Below are positions 33,939-42,506 of a stretch of 64,000 bases of DNA, piece after piece. Within the stretch, counting starts at the first letter, position 1. The number at the start of each line of letters is the position of its first letter. The notes beneath the pieces are model-generated. The model searched no databases. It was not told the origin of the DNA and saw nothing but the letters and a program-made list of their open reading frames with translations. The DNA is from an uncultured Eubacteriales bacterium. Its GTDB lineage: Bacteria > Bacillota > Clostridia > Christensenellales > Aristaeellaceae. The stretch spans positions 42,014-106,013 of the forward strand of contig CADBEB010000005.1 in NCBI GenBank assembly GCA_902793605.1. Reading direction: 5' to 3'. The position numbers were made by a program, and so were the translations under genes.

Positions 33939-34685
33939 ATGAAGAAACTGATCGCTCTGCTGGTCGCCCTGATGATGCTGGGTACTGCCGCCGCCGCGAT
34001 GGCCGATGTTGTGACCGTGGCTTTCAACCCCGAGTATCCCCCCTTTGAGAGTGTGAACGGTGACCAGTATGAAGGCTATGATGTAGACCTGATCAAGGCC
34101 GTGGCTGAGAAGGCCGGTTTTGAAATCGAGTTCGAAGCGATGGACTTTGACGCCGTGATCGCCGCCGTGCAGGCGAACCCCAACACGATCGGTGTTTCCG
34201 GCATCAGCATCACGGACGAGCGGAAGCTGAGCGTCGACTTCTCCGAAGGCTACATCAACGCCGGCCTGATCGTTGTGGTCAAGAAGGACAGCGGCTATGC
34301 CACCACGGACGACCTGAAGGGCAAGGTCATCGGCGTGCAGATGGGCACCACGAGCGACTTCGCCGCTGAAGAGATCACCGGGCAGGAGAACACCGCCAAG
34401 TACAAGAGCTTCCTGAACGCCATCATGGAACTGCAGGGCAACAAGGTGGACGCTGTCATCGTCGACAAGCCCGTTGGCATGGCGATCCTGGCTTCCCTGG
34501 CGGACGATTCCCTGGAAATCGTCGACATGGGCCTGCAGGCTGACTGGTACGGCATTGAGGTCAACAAGGAAAACCCCGAGCTGCTCGGGAAGATCAACGC
34601 CGCCCTGAAGGAACTGGAAGCCGCCGGCTTCTATGAGGAACTGGCCGTGAAGTACTTCAGCGAAAAGGAAGCAGCTGCCGAATAA
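33939..34685 (+). CDS. Amino-acid ABC transporter substrate-binding protein
   Basis: The 248-residue protein starts at ATG 33939, eight bases after GAGGAGG (the ATG at 33933 is too close). It has a signal peptide of about 20 residues (MKKLIALLVALMMLGTAAAA) and is a family 3 binding protein: VAFNPEYPPFESVNGDQYEGYDVDL is the classic opening, followed by GVSGISITDERKLSVDFSEGY and GVQMGTTSDF. It most resembles binding proteins for basic or polar amino acids. No lipobox Cys is visible. It serves the permease and ATPase that follow. Codon use is strongly biased to C-ending codons, as expected for a highly expressed gene. Confidence 0.94.
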   Translation: MKKLIALLVALMMLGTAAAAMADVVTVAFNPEYPPFESVNGDQYEGYDVDLIKAVAEKAGFEIEFEAMDFDAVIAAVQANPNTIGVSGISITDERKLSVDFSEGYINAGLIVVVKKDSGYATTDDLKGKVIGVQMGTTSDFAAEEITGQENTAKYKSFLNAIMELQGNKVDAVIVDKPVGMAILASLADDSLEIVDMGLQADWYGIEVNKENPELLGKINAALKELEAAGFYEELAVKYFSEKEAAAE

Positions 34686-34706
34686 GATTCTGTCGGTATG
34701 ATCCGA

Positions 34707-34734
34707 AGCCGTAGGGAGCAGACTCTCTACGGCT
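34707..34734 (+). terminator. Intercistronic hairpin
   Basis: AGCCGTAG-G-GAG pairs with CTC-TACGGCT across a six-base loop, followed by a weak T-rich tail. It lies between the binding-protein gene and its permease, like the hairpins at 4253 and 42446. Confidence 0.55.
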
Positions 34735-34764
34735 CATTCTTGTCATTACAGGAGAAGACAGAGC

Positions 34765-35565
34765 ATGACGATCTTTGAACAATGGTGGCAGCCGATCGAA
34801 CAGATGATCAGCAATAAACAGCCACTGACTTTCTTCCAGACGATCTATAAAGAACTCTACATGAACGCCATCTCGGACGGGCGGTGGAAACTGTACCTGG
34901 ATGGTTTGTGGGTGACGCTTAAAGTCAGTTTCTGGGCGATTGTTTTCGGCACCCTGCTGGGTATGATCCTCGCGGTTCTGCGGCTGCCGGATGTGACCGA
35001 ATACCGTTACCGCGGCAGCAATCCGCTCAAGAAGGCCGCCACAGCACTCCTGCGCTTTTTCAGCTGGTTCGCGAAGTTCTATATCGACGTGATCCGCGGA
35101 ACGCCGCTGCTCCTTCAGGTGCTGATCATCAATTTCGGCATCTTCGGGACGATCCGGATCGACAAGGTGATCATCGGCGTGATCGCCTGCGCCCTGAACA
35201 GCGCTGCCTATGTGGCGGAGATCATCCGCGGCGGCATCATGAGCGTGGACCACGGGCAGATGGAGGCCGGCAGGAGCATGGGCTTCAGCTATATCCAGAC
35301 CATGAGGCACATCATCCTTCCCCAGGCGATGAAGAGCGCGCTCCCCAGCCTGTGCAACGAATTCATCGCGCTGATCAAGGAGACGTCCATCCTGTCCTAT
35401 ATCGCGCTGACCGAACTGACCAAGGCGGGCGACTATATCCGGTCGAGGACCTATTCGGCCTTTACGCCCTATATTATTTCCGGCCTCCTGTACCTGGGGA
35501 TGACCCTGATACTGACCAGGCTGATCGGGAAAATGGAAAGGAGGCTGCGCGCCAGTGACCACTGA
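34765..35565 (+). CDS. Amino-acid ABC transporter permease
   Basis: The 266-residue membrane protein has an N-terminal extension of about 50 residues ahead of a HisM/GlnP-type core. The core shows [40 protein letters not shown], and the EAA loop [25 protein letters not shown]. It forms the channel of the importer. AGGAGAAG precedes the ATG. Its stop overlaps the ATPase start (GTG 35555) by 11 bases. Confidence 0.94.
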   Translation: MTIFEQWWQPIEQMISNKQPLTFFQTIYKELYMNAISDGRWKLYLDGLWVTLKVSFWAIVFGTLLGMILAVLRLPDVTEYRYRGSNPLKKAATALLRFFSWFAKFYIDVIRGTPLLLQVLIINFGIFGTIRIDKVIIGVIACALNSAAYVAEIIRGGIMSVDHGQMEAGRSMGFSYIQTMRHIILPQAMKSALPSLCNEFIALIKETSILSYIALTELTKAGDYIRSRTYSAFTPYIISGLLYLGMTLILTRLIGKMERRLRASDH

Positions 35566-36313
35566 AAACAAGACAGGTGAAGTCATCATCTCGGTCCGGG
35601 GACTGACCAAGCATTTTAAAGGCGGGGACGTGCAGGCCCTGTGCGGCGTCGATACGGATGTCCACCGCGGCGAGGTGCTGGTCGTGATCGGCCCCAGCGG
35701 CAGCGGCAAGAGCACCTTCCTGCGCTGCCTGAACCTGCTGGAGATGCCGACGGACGGAACGATCACCTTCGAGGGTGTGGACATCACCGATCCGAAGGTG
35801 AACATCAACATCCACCGGCAGAAGATGGGAATGGTGTTCCAGCATTTCAACCTCTTCCCGCACATGACGGTGCTGAAGAACATGACGATCGCGCCGGTCA
35901 CGCTGCTGAAGAAGAGTAAGGAAGAGGCGGAGAAGAAGGCCATGGGCCTGCTGGAACGCGTGAACCTGGCGGACCGGGCAAACGCCTATCCGAACCAGCT
36001 GTCCGGCGGGCAGAAACAGAGGATCGCGATTGTCCGGGCTCTGTGCATGGAACCGCAGGTGATGCTCTTTGACGAGCCGACTTCGGCGCTGGATCCGGAA
36101 ATGGTCGGTGAGGTGCTGGACGTCATGAAGGAACTGGCCCGCAGCGGCATGACGATGGTCTGCGTAACGCACGAGATGGGTTTTGCCCGCGAGGTGGGCG
36201 ACCGGGTGCTGTTCTTTGATGAGGGAAAGATTGTTGAGGAGGGAACTCCCCGGGAGATTTTCTCCGATCCGAAGGAACAGCGGACAAAGGATTTCCTGAA
36301 TAAGGTTCTGTAA
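35555..36313 (+). CDS. Amino-acid ABC transporter ATP-binding protein
   Basis: The 252-residue ATPase starts at GTG 35555 with GGAGG upstream. It has Walker [11 protein letters not shown]-loop [15 protein letters not shown], signature [15 protein letters not shown], Walker [14 protein letters not shown] and H-loop CVTHEMGFA, the full GlnQ/ArtP pattern. It powers the importer encoded by 33939-35565. The unit ends without a clear terminator. The VanY-like gene starts 50 bases later, so read-through is possible. Confidence 0.95.
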   Translation: MTTENKTGEVIISVRGLTKHFKGGDVQALCGVDTDVHRGEVLVVIGPSGSGKSTFLRCLNLLEMPTDGTITFEGVDITDPKVNINIHRQKMGMVFQHFNLFPHMTVLKNMTIAPVTLLKKSKEEAEKKAMGLLERVNLADRANAYPNQLSGGQKQRIAIVRALCMEPQVMLFDEPTSALDPEMVGEVLDVMKELARSGMTMVCVTHEMGFAREVGDRVLFFDEGKIVEEGTPREIFSDPKEQRTKDFLNKVL

Positions 36314-36363
36314 GTATAAGACCTTCGGCTGAATATACGTTTTGTTATTTGAGGTTTGATCGA

Positions 36364-37095
36364 ATGACTTCAGTATTGGGAAAGCTGATCTCGCTGGCGG
36401 CGGCGGGAACGATGATGGTATCCGGCGCGATCAACAAGGGTGCGCCGCAGAACGATGCCGACGGGAATCTGTTCCTGGTCAACCGGCAGTGGATGGTCAC
36501 CGAGGCGTATGAGCCGGCGGAGCTGGACATGAGCGACGTGCCCGGTCAGGTGCGGAAGATGCGGCCGGAAGCCGCGGAAGCCCTGCGGGAGATGTTTGCC
36601 GCCTGCAAGGAGGAGACGGGGCTGACCCTGCTCTCTGTGAGCGGCTACCGCTCGTACGCGAAGCAGGACGGGCTGTTCCGGGCCAAGCTGCGCAACGTGA
36701 AGAAAAACGTCGCTAAGGCCATGGAATACGTGGCCCCGCCGGGGGCAAGCGAGCACCAGACCGGCCTGGCGATGGACATCGGGCAGAAGCATAAGGAGAC
36801 GCTGGAAACTTCCTTCGCGAAGATGCCGGGCGGCATCTGGTGCCGGGAGAACTGCTGGCGCTTCGGTTTTATCCTGCGCTACGGTGAGGAATGGGAAGAG
36901 ATCACCGGCTACAAGTATGAGCCCTGGCATTTCCGCTATGTCGGGAAGGAGTTCTCAAAGGAGATCACCGAGGCCAACATTCCGTTTGAAACCTGGATGA
37001 TCAATTACCGGGTGAAGGTCCTGAAGGAACTGCTGGGCGATAAGGCGGAGCCGGCACAGAACTGGGTTGTTCAGGAGGAAAACATCCGTGATTGA
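36364..37095 (+). CDS. D-alanyl-D-alanine carboxypeptidase, VanY/M15 family
   Basis: The 243-residue protein starts at ATG 36364, nine bases after GAGG. It has a hydrophobic N-terminal segment (about 1-22) that would export or anchor it. The M15 peptidase domain shows SVSGYRSYAKQ, the zinc-binding SEHQTGLAMDIG (His and Asp ligands) and EPWHFRYVG (catalytic Glu region and third ligand). It trims the terminal D-Ala of peptidoglycan stem peptides outside the membrane. A second family member follows at 37212-38069. Confidence 0.92.
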   Translation: MTSVLGKLISLAAAGTMMVSGAINKGAPQNDADGNLFLVNRQWMVTEAYEPAELDMSDVPGQVRKMRPEAAEALREMFAACKEETGLTLLSVSGYRSYAKQDGLFRAKLRNVKKNVAKAMEYVAPPGASEHQTGLAMDIGQKHKETLETSFAKMPGGIWCRENCWRFGFILRYGEEWEEITGYKYEPWHFRYVGKEFSKEITEANIPFETWMINYRVKVLKELLGDKAEPAQNWVVQEENIRD

Positions 37096-37098
37096 CGT

Positions 37099-37198
37099 GC
37101 AATGCGAAGTCAGAACGGAATATGTTTCCTCTGCTACAGGAATCTGCGATTGTCGGGCTGACAAGCGATGACAGAGCAGAAATGACGATCGCAGGAGG
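37099..37198 (+). repeat. Intergenic dispersed repeat, copy B
   Basis: The gap between the two VanY-like genes contains GCGAAGTCAGAACGG, GTTTCC-TCT-GCTACAGGA and TGACGATCGCAGGAG. These match pieces of 14642-14771 with the same order for GTTTCC, GCTACAG and GACGATCGC. It seems to be a degenerate member of an intergenic repeat family. Confidence 0.45.
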
Positions 37199-37211
37199 AG
37201 AAGACTGAAAA

Positions 37212-38069
37212 ATGAAACGGATCATCTGCCTTTTGCTGGCTTTGATACTCATGCTGCCCGTCCTGGCGGCTGCCGAGGACGAGGAAGAGCTGGACATTGA
37301 GGAAACGATTGACGGGGAATCCGAAGGGGACGCGGCGGAAACCGGGGAAGCGGTATGGGATTTTCCGGTTGCTCTTGAGGATATGAACCCGGACTTCGTG
37401 ATCCTGGCCAACAAGCATTACCTGCTGGAGGAAGGCTTCTACGTCAAACCGCTGGTGAAAGTCAGGAAGCTGAAGCTGAACAAGGATGGCAGCGTCAGGA
37501 CGGAAGGCGTCCGCTGGGCGGTCGGCAGCCAGATGAAGCTGCAGGAGGACTGCTACAAGGCACTCGTCGCAATGAGCGACGCGGCCCGGGAGGACGGGTA
37601 CAATCTCTACCTCAAGAGCGCGTACCGCTCCTGGAGGACCCAGAACACGATGTATAAGAACCGCCTGAAGAAGAACCACGGCAAGGACGACGGCTGGGTT
37701 TCGAAGGCCGGCGCCAGCGATCACCAGACAGGCCTGGGGGCCGACGTGATCCCGAAGAGCTGGATCAAGGCGGCAGGCATGAACTCCAAGATGGCAAAGG
37801 AACCGGAATGCCAGTGGATGGCGGAGCACTGCAGTGAGTACGGCTTCATCATCCGGTACCCGGAAGACAAGGAAGAGGTCACCGAGATCAACTACGAGCC
37901 GTGGCACGTGCGCTATGTCGGGATCCCCGTCGCAACGTATATCATGGAGAACGGCCTGTGCCTGGAGGAGTTCAACGGGCAGCTGCAGCAGGCGATTGAG
38001 GATTATCTTGCCGCCGGCGGCGACAGAAAAAAGGTGGAGGCTTTTATTCAGAAGCCTGATGAAGAATAA
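37212..38069 (+). CDS. D-alanyl-D-alanine carboxypeptidase, VanY/M15 family, acidic N-terminus
   Basis: The 285-residue protein has a signal peptide (about 1-20, ending LAAAEDEEE), an acidic linker to about residue 55, and an M15 domain. The domain has SAYRSWRTQNTMYKNRL, the zinc motif SDHQTGLGADVI and EPWHVRYVG. It differs from the first copy by its linker and a longer N-terminal part of the domain. It is expected to remove terminal D-Ala from peptidoglycan precursors. It is followed after 45 bases by the response regulator, suggesting one cell-wall response unit. Confidence 0.92.
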   Translation: MKRIICLLLALILMLPVLAAAEDEEELDIEETIDGESEGDAAETGEAVWDFPVALEDMNPDFVILANKHYLLEEGFYVKPLVKVRKLKLNKDGSVRTEGVRWAVGSQMKLQEDCYKALVAMSDAAREDGYNLYLKSAYRSWRTQNTMYKNRLKKNHGKDDGWVSKAGASDHQTGLGADVIPKSWIKAAGMNSKMAKEPECQWMAEHCSEYGFIIRYPEDKEEVTEINYEPWHVRYVGIPVATYIMENGLCLEEFNGQLQQAIEDYLAAGGDRKKVEAFIQKPDEE

Positions 38070-38114
38070 GAATCCCTTCGGCGTACATATATTTTGTAAG
38101 GAATGTATTGTCAT

Positions 38115-38786
38115 ATGAAATTACTGATCGTGGATGACGAGGCGCGGATCCGTGCCCTGATCGCGAAATACGCCGCCTTTGAGGGATATGAGACCGAAGA
38201 GGCGGAGAACGGCATGCAGGCGATCGAAAAGTGCCGGGAAAAGCATTACGACCTGATTATCATGGACGTGATGATGCCGGAGCTGGACGGCTTCTCCGCG
38301 GTGCGCGAGATCCGGAAGCACGACAGCGTACCGGTGATCATGCTGAGCGCCCGGGGCGAGGAATACGACCGGATCCACGGGTTTGAGCTGGGCATTGACG
38401 ACTATGTGGTGAAGCCCTTCTCCCCGAAGGAACTGATGATGCGCGTCGGCGCGGTGCTCAAGCGCAGCGGTGAAGCGGCGAAAAAGGAAGACGAGACGAT
38501 TACCGTCGGCGGTATTACGGTTGACTTTACGGCCCGCCGCGTGCTGGTCGACGGGGAAGAGGTCGACCTGAGCCCGAAGGAGTACGACCTGCTGTTCTAC
38601 ATGATCAGGAACCGGGGCATTGCCCTGACCCGCGAGGCCCTGATCAGCGACGTGTGGGGCTATGATTTCTTCGGCGACGACCGGACGCTTGATACGCACA
38701 TCAAGCTGCTGCGCAAGCAGCTGGGACCGTACGCGAACAAGATCACAACGCTCAGAGGGGTAGGCTATCGCTTTGAAAAAGAATGA
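38115..38786 (+). CDS. OmpR/PhoB-type response regulator
   Basis: With ATG 38115 the protein has 223 residues; an upstream ATG at 38103 abuts the ribosome site AAGGA and is unlikely. The receiver domain (1-115) has LIVDDEARIR, the phosphorylation site D51 in LIIMDVMMPELDG and the conserved Lys in DYVVKPFSPKEL. The winged helix (about 130-222) ends RTLDTHIKLLRKQL...RGVGYRFEKE. It is paired with the kinase at 38773-39864 by a 14-base overlap. It probably acts on cell-wall genes, perhaps the two VanY-like genes upstream. Confidence 0.95.
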   Translation: MKLLIVDDEARIRALIAKYAAFEGYETEEAENGMQAIEKCREKHYDLIIMDVMMPELDGFSAVREIRKHDSVPVIMLSARGEEYDRIHGFELGIDDYVVKPFSPKELMMRVGAVLKRSGEAAKKEDETITVGGITVDFTARRVLVDGEEVDLSPKEYDLLFYMIRNRGIALTREALISDVWGYDFFGDDRTLDTHIKLLRKQLGPYANKITTLRGVGYRFEKE

Positions 38787-39864
38787 CCTGGCGTACCGGG
38801 AGGAGTTCCTTGCCGGGCGGCTGGGGATCCGGGCGAAGATCCTGATCTACCTGGCGATCCTGGCGGGGTTCATCATCTCCACGGTGTGGATGCTGCAGGG
38901 GGTCCTGTTCCGCGGCCTGTACCGCGGGGCGACGGTCGCACAGATGCAGAGCGCGGTGCAGACGCAGTTCTTCCTGACCATCGGGGCGATCCTGGTGGCA
39001 ACCGCGCTGGTCGGCTTCACGATGGCCAAGAGCATCTCCGAGCCCATCATCGAGACAAACCTGGCGGCCAGGGAACTGAGCCGCTCGCGCTATACCCGCC
39101 CGCCGCACAGCGGTGGATACCGGGAGATCGCGGAGCTGAACGATACCCTGATCCGCGCCGCGGAGGACCTGGGCAAGGTGGAGGACCTGCAGCGCGAGCT
39201 GATCGCCAATATCAGCCACGACCTGCGGACACCCCTGACCATGATCGGCGGGTATGCCGAGGCGATGCGGGATATCCCGGAGGAAGCGACTCCGGAGAAC
39301 CTGCAGATCATCATTGACGAAACGAACCGCCTGAATTCCATGGTGAATGAGGTGCTGGACTTTTCCAGCCTGCGCACCGGGAACATGGAACTGGAGCAGG
39401 GGGACTTCAACCTGACGGAGGAGATCCGGGAGATCGTCGGCCGGGTCAGCAAGATGACCGCGGTGGACGGCTACAGGGTTGTGTTCGAGGACGCGGAGGA
39501 CCGGACGGTCCACGGCGACAGCCGCCGGATCAGCCAGGTGATCTACAACCTCCTGGGAAACGCCCTGACCTATACCGGAGAAGACAAGACAGTCCGGGTG
39601 CTCCAGACCGATGTCGGTTCCAGTGTTCAGGTCAGCATCTCCGACAGCGGGGAGGGGATCCCGGCGGACGAGCTGCCCTATATCTGGGACCGCTATTACC
39701 GCAGCCGGGAGAATCACCGCCGGGCGGTGATCGGCAGCGGCCTGGGCCTGAATATCTGCCGGGGCATCCTTGAGAAGCACGAGGCTCCGTATGGAGTGAG
39801 AAGCGAACCCGGAGAGGGGACTACTTTCTGGTTCCGTCTTCCGGTGGTTAAGAATCCCGGTTAA
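38773..39864 (+). CDS. Sensor histidine kinase
   Basis: The 363-residue kinase starts at TTG 38773 inside the response-regulator gene. It has two membrane helices (about 22-44 and 68-88) with only a short outside loop of about 25 residues, a HAMP-like region, and the H-box H149 in NISHDLRTPL. The catalytic ATPase domain shows NLLGNAL (N-box), DSGEGIPADELPYIWDRYYR (G1/F) and GSGLGLNICRGILEKH (G2). The tiny sensor loop suggests sensing within the membrane, as in VanS-like or BceS-like kinases. Its stop overlaps the convergent LacI gene by 4 bases. Confidence 0.94.
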   Translation: MKKNDLAYREEFLAGRLGIRAKILIYLAILAGFIISTVWMLQGVLFRGLYRGATVAQMQSAVQTQFFLTIGAILVATALVGFTMAKSISEPIIETNLAARELSRSRYTRPPHSGGYREIAELNDTLIRAAEDLGKVEDLQRELIANISHDLRTPLTMIGGYAEAMRDIPEEATPENLQIIIDETNRLNSMVNEVLDFSSLRTGNMELEQGDFNLTEEIREIVGRVSKMTAVDGYRVVFEDAEDRTVHGDSRRISQVIYNLLGNALTYTGEDKTVRVLQTDVGSSVQVSISDSGEGIPADELPYIWDRYYRSRENHRRAVIGSGLGLNICRGILEKHEAPYGVRSEPGEGTTFWFRLPVVKNPG

Positions 39865-40910
39865 TCAAATTTCCGATAACCCAGATGCGCTCCGCAGCTT
39901 TCGCGGATCACGAGAGTCGCCTCCCGGATCATGGCAAAGGAGCGGGAGGAGGATTCGCGGGCCAGCAGCAGCTCGCGGACGGCGCTTTGCGCCATTTCCT
40001 CCGGATGCAGGTCCACGGAAGTCAGGGACGGATCCGTGTATGCGCAGAAGAACTGGTTGTCGCAGCCGATGATTGCCATGTCATGGGGAAGAGTAAGCCC
40101 CATCTTTTTTAATTGTTTCATGACGCCGAGAGCGACCAGGTCGTTGAAGGTCACGATGGCGGTGGGCCAGCGGCTGCGGTCCAGCCCGGACAGCATCCGC
40201 AGGACGGCCCGCTCCCCGCTTTCCATATCATAGCCAGCGTCCACGTGATAGGCGGGGTCGTCCGGCAGGTCCATCAGCCGGAGCTGTTCCAGGAACCCGA
40301 TGCCCCGGCGGGAAGCGTCCTTGCTTTGCATGGAACCGCCCAGAAAAGCGATCCGCCGGTGCCCCAGGGTATGGAGATGGCGGACGGGCAGGCGGGAACA
40401 GTTGACCAGGTCACTCTGGATACAGATGCATTCCAGCGAAACATCCGGCGGACAGATCGTCGCGACCGGCATATATTTCCCCAGCCGCTCCAGAGCGGCG
40501 TTCAGGTCTCCCCGGTCCTCCGACCAGATGCTGCCGGCAAACAGGACGCCGTCCATGCGGCAGCGGATCAGCTCGTTGACGATCGCGGGGGAGATTGCCT
40601 GGTTCTCCATCGTCTGGAAGAGACGGACGCTGCATCCGTTCTTTTCCGCCTCCCAGTAGGCGGCGTCAAAGATCCGGTTGAAATACAGGTTGGACACGAC
40701 AGGAAGCACCAGGGCAAGGGTACGGCTGCGGCCGCTTTCCAGGTTCTGGGCGGAAACGCTGGGGGTGTAGTCGTAGGCGTCGATCACCTGCTGGACCTTC
40801 AGGCGGGTAGCGTCCCTGACCCGAGGGTCACGGCGGACGACGCGTGTGACCGTTGCGGTGGAAACGCCAGCTTCGCGTGCAATATCGTAGATGGTGGCTT
40901 TCCTGTTCAT
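39861..40910 (-). CDS. LacI family transcriptional regulator
   Basis: The 349-residue protein starts at 40910 after GAGGA. It has the LacI helix-turn-helix (ATIYDIAREAGVSTATVTRVV, about 4-24), a hinge region (TPSVSAQNLESGRSR) and a sugar-binding periplasmic-protein-like core ending in VTFNDLVALGVMKQL and SVDLHPEEMAQ. It sits divergently from the polysaccharide-utilisation unit. Operator-like palindromes with the core CCGATAACA lie at its own promoter and in the leader of the divergent unit, so it probably represses both until the inducing sugar binds. Confidence 0.94.
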   Translation of the reverse strand: MNRKATIYDIAREAGVSTATVTRVVRRDPRVRDATRLKVQQVIDAYDYTPSVSAQNLESGRSRTLALVLPVVSNLYFNRIFDAAYWEAEKNGCSVRLFQTMENQAISPAIVNELIRCRMDGVLFAGSIWSEDRGDLNAALERLGKYMPVATICPPDVSLECICIQSDLVNCSRLPVRHLHTLGHRRIAFLGGSMQSKDASRRGIGFLEQLRLMDLPDDPAYHVDAGYDMESGERAVLRMLSGLDRSRWPTAIVTFNDLVALGVMKQLKKMGLTLPHDMAIIGCDNQFFCAYTDPSLTSVDLHPEEMAQSAVRELLLARESSSRSFAMIREATLVIRESCGAHLGYRKFD

Positions 40911-40941
40911 ACGCTGTCCTCTGTATAATGTATTCTCCTGA

Positions 40942-40970
40942 ATGATATCACGACGATCATCAAAATGCAA
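40942..40970 (-). promoter_or_regulatory. Promoter of the LacI-type gene
   Basis: On the minus strand TTGCAT and TATCAT are separated by 17 bases. The palindrome at 40976-40991 touches its upstream edge. Confidence 0.7.
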
Positions 40971-40975
40971 GAAAA

Positions 40976-40991
40976 ATGTTACCGATAACAT
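40976..40991 (+). promoter_or_regulatory. LacI-type operator, site 1
   Basis: ATGTTACCGATAACAT is a 16-base near-perfect palindrome (14 of 16 positions symmetrical) with the central CG typical of LacI-family operators. It lies between the two divergent promoters. Confidence 0.75.
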
Positions 40992-41033
40992 TAAATCACA
41001 TCCAACAAAAGGATGTTTTTGGACAAATAATGC

Positions 41034-41062
41034 TTGACAATAAGGGACAAAAGCAATAATAT
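41034..41062 (+). promoter_or_regulatory. Promoter of the polysaccharide-utilisation unit
   Basis: TTGACA (41034-41039) and TAATAT (41057-41062) are separated by 17 bases, 113 bases upstream of the solute-binding-protein start. Confidence 0.8.
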
Positions 41063-41130
41063 TTAGACAAACAGAGGGAAAGAGAGGATGGAACGACTCA
41101 GGAAACCGGATGGAAGGCGCCCTGGATTGT

Positions 41131-41146
41131 GAAACCGATAACATTT
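41131..41146 (+). promoter_or_regulatory. LacI-type operator, site 2
   Basis: GAAACCGATAACATTT repeats the right half and centre of site 1 (CCGATAACAT) in the transcribed leader, about 155 bases downstream of site 1. The two sites could be bound together with DNA looping between them. Confidence 0.6.
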
Positions 41147-41175
41147 CCCGAACAATGACGGAGGAGGAACCATTT

Positions 41176-42420
41176 ATGAAGAAGATGCTGTCTGTGCTGC
41201 TGGCCGCGATGCTGATGATGTCGCTGCTGGCCGTGCCCGCCCTGGCTGAAGGCCAGGTGCTGACCGTGGTGACCTGGGATACCACCACCACTCCCTACCT
41301 GATCGCCCAGAAGGAAGCTTTCGAAGCCTCCCATCCCGGTGTGACGATCGAGTACGTGGATGCCGGAACCGGCAACGAATATGAAGTAAAAGTCAACACG
41401 CTGCTGAGCGGCGGAGACACCAGCGATGTCATCATGCTCAAGGAGAACGACCAGGTGGTCAAGTGGCAGTCCCAGGGCTTTGCCGCCCCGCTGACGGACT
41501 ACATCGCCGATTACGATATGTCCGGTTTCGTCGGCATTGAGAAGAATTACGCCATCGACGGCGTTCAGTACGGTATCCCGTTCCGCAGCGACTTCTGGGT
41601 GCTGTTCTACAACAAGGATCTGTTTGAGGCAGCCGGTGTGGACCTGCCCACAAACGATATGACCTGGGATCAATACGCCGAGCTGGCCAAGAAGATGACC
41701 GACAAGGAAAAGGATATCTACGGAACGCATTATCACACCTGGCTGTCCACAGTGGCGAACTGGGCTGTCTGCGACGGTAAGTACACGCTGGCCGACGGCA
41801 CCTACGACAACCTGCTTTACTTCTACAAACTGTATCAGGATCTGGAAGACTACGGTGCCTGCATGACCTACGCGGATTTGAAGGCCAGCGGCCTGAAGTA
41901 TGCCGCCGCTTTCGAAAACGGCAATGTCGCCATGCTGCCCATGGGCTACTGGCTGGTTTCCACGCTGATCAACGACATCAAGGCGGGCAATGCCAGCCTG
42001 AACTGGGGTATCGTTGCCGTGCCGCATGCTGACGGTGTTGCCGCCGGTTCTTCCTTCGGCAATATGACCGGCGCGATGATCAATGCCAAGTCCGAGCAGA
42101 AGGATCTGGCCTGGGAGTATATCTCCTGGCTGGGCGGCCCGGAAGGCGCGAAGGCGACCGCTTCCGTCGGCGCCCGTCCCGCATGGGTTTCCGAAGAGAT
42201 CGCGGACGCCATGGCGGCTGTGGACGGATTCCCGGCGGACGATAACAGCAAGGCCGCGCTACTGCCAGTTTCCGTGGCGATGGAGTGGCCGGTCGGCGAA
42301 AAAGTTCCGGATATCAAGACGATCGTGAACGAAGAGCACAGCCTGATCATGGCTCGTGAGGTTACCCCGGAAGAGGGCATCGAAGAGATGAATGAACGGG
42401 TAGCTGAACTGCTCAAGTAA
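41176..42420 (+). CDS. Sugar ABC transporter solute-binding protein
   Basis: The 414-residue protein starts at ATG 41176 after GGAGGA. It has a signal peptide (about 1-22, ending VPALAEG) and is a family 1 extracellular solute-binding protein of the carbohydrate class: VTVVTWDTTTTPYLIAQKEAFEASHPG, SGGDTSDVIML, YGIPFRSDFWVLFYNKDLFEAAGV, and a C-terminal half beginning WGIVAVPHADG. It probably captures oligosaccharides containing uronic acid, judged only from the enzymes downstream. No ATPase gene lies in the unit, as is usual where a shared MsmK/UgpC-type ATPase serves several importers. Confidence 0.93.
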   Translation: MKKMLSVLLAAMLMMSLLAVPALAEGQVLTVVTWDTTTTPYLIAQKEAFEASHPGVTIEYVDAGTGNEYEVKVNTLLSGGDTSDVIMLKENDQVVKWQSQGFAAPLTDYIADYDMSGFVGIEKNYAIDGVQYGIPFRSDFWVLFYNKDLFEAAGVDLPTNDMTWDQYAELAKKMTDKEKDIYGTHYHTWLSTVANWAVCDGKYTLADGTYDNLLYFYKLYQDLEDYGACMTYADLKASGLKYAAAFENGNVAMLPMGYWLVSTLINDIKAGNASLNWGIVAVPHADGVAAGSSFGNMTGAMINAKSEQKDLAWEYISWLGGPEGAKATASVGARPAWVSEEIADAMAAVDGFPADDNSKAALLPVSVAMEWPVGEKVPDIKTIVNEEHSLIMAREVTPEEGIEEMNERVAELLK

Positions 42421-42445
42421 TCCGGGCCTATAATCATGATACCTG

Positions 42446-42480
42446 GGCAGGGAAGGCGGCTTGCCTTCCCTGCCTTTTTA
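42446..42480 (+). terminator. Intercistronic terminator-like hairpin
   Basis: A perfect 12-bp stem (GGCAGGGAAGGC / GCCTTCCCTGCC) with a five-base loop and five T follows the binding-protein gene. Since the permeases and enzymes follow, it should act as a partial terminator giving extra binding-protein message. Confidence 0.8.
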
Positions 42481-42506
42481 AGAACCGGGAAAGGAAACGA
42501 TGAAAC

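Noticed and set aside
36364..39864. A complete vancomycin-resistance cluster
   Set aside because: No vanH, vanA/B-type ligase or vanX is present. Two VanY-like genes and a two-component system alone do not make the cluster.
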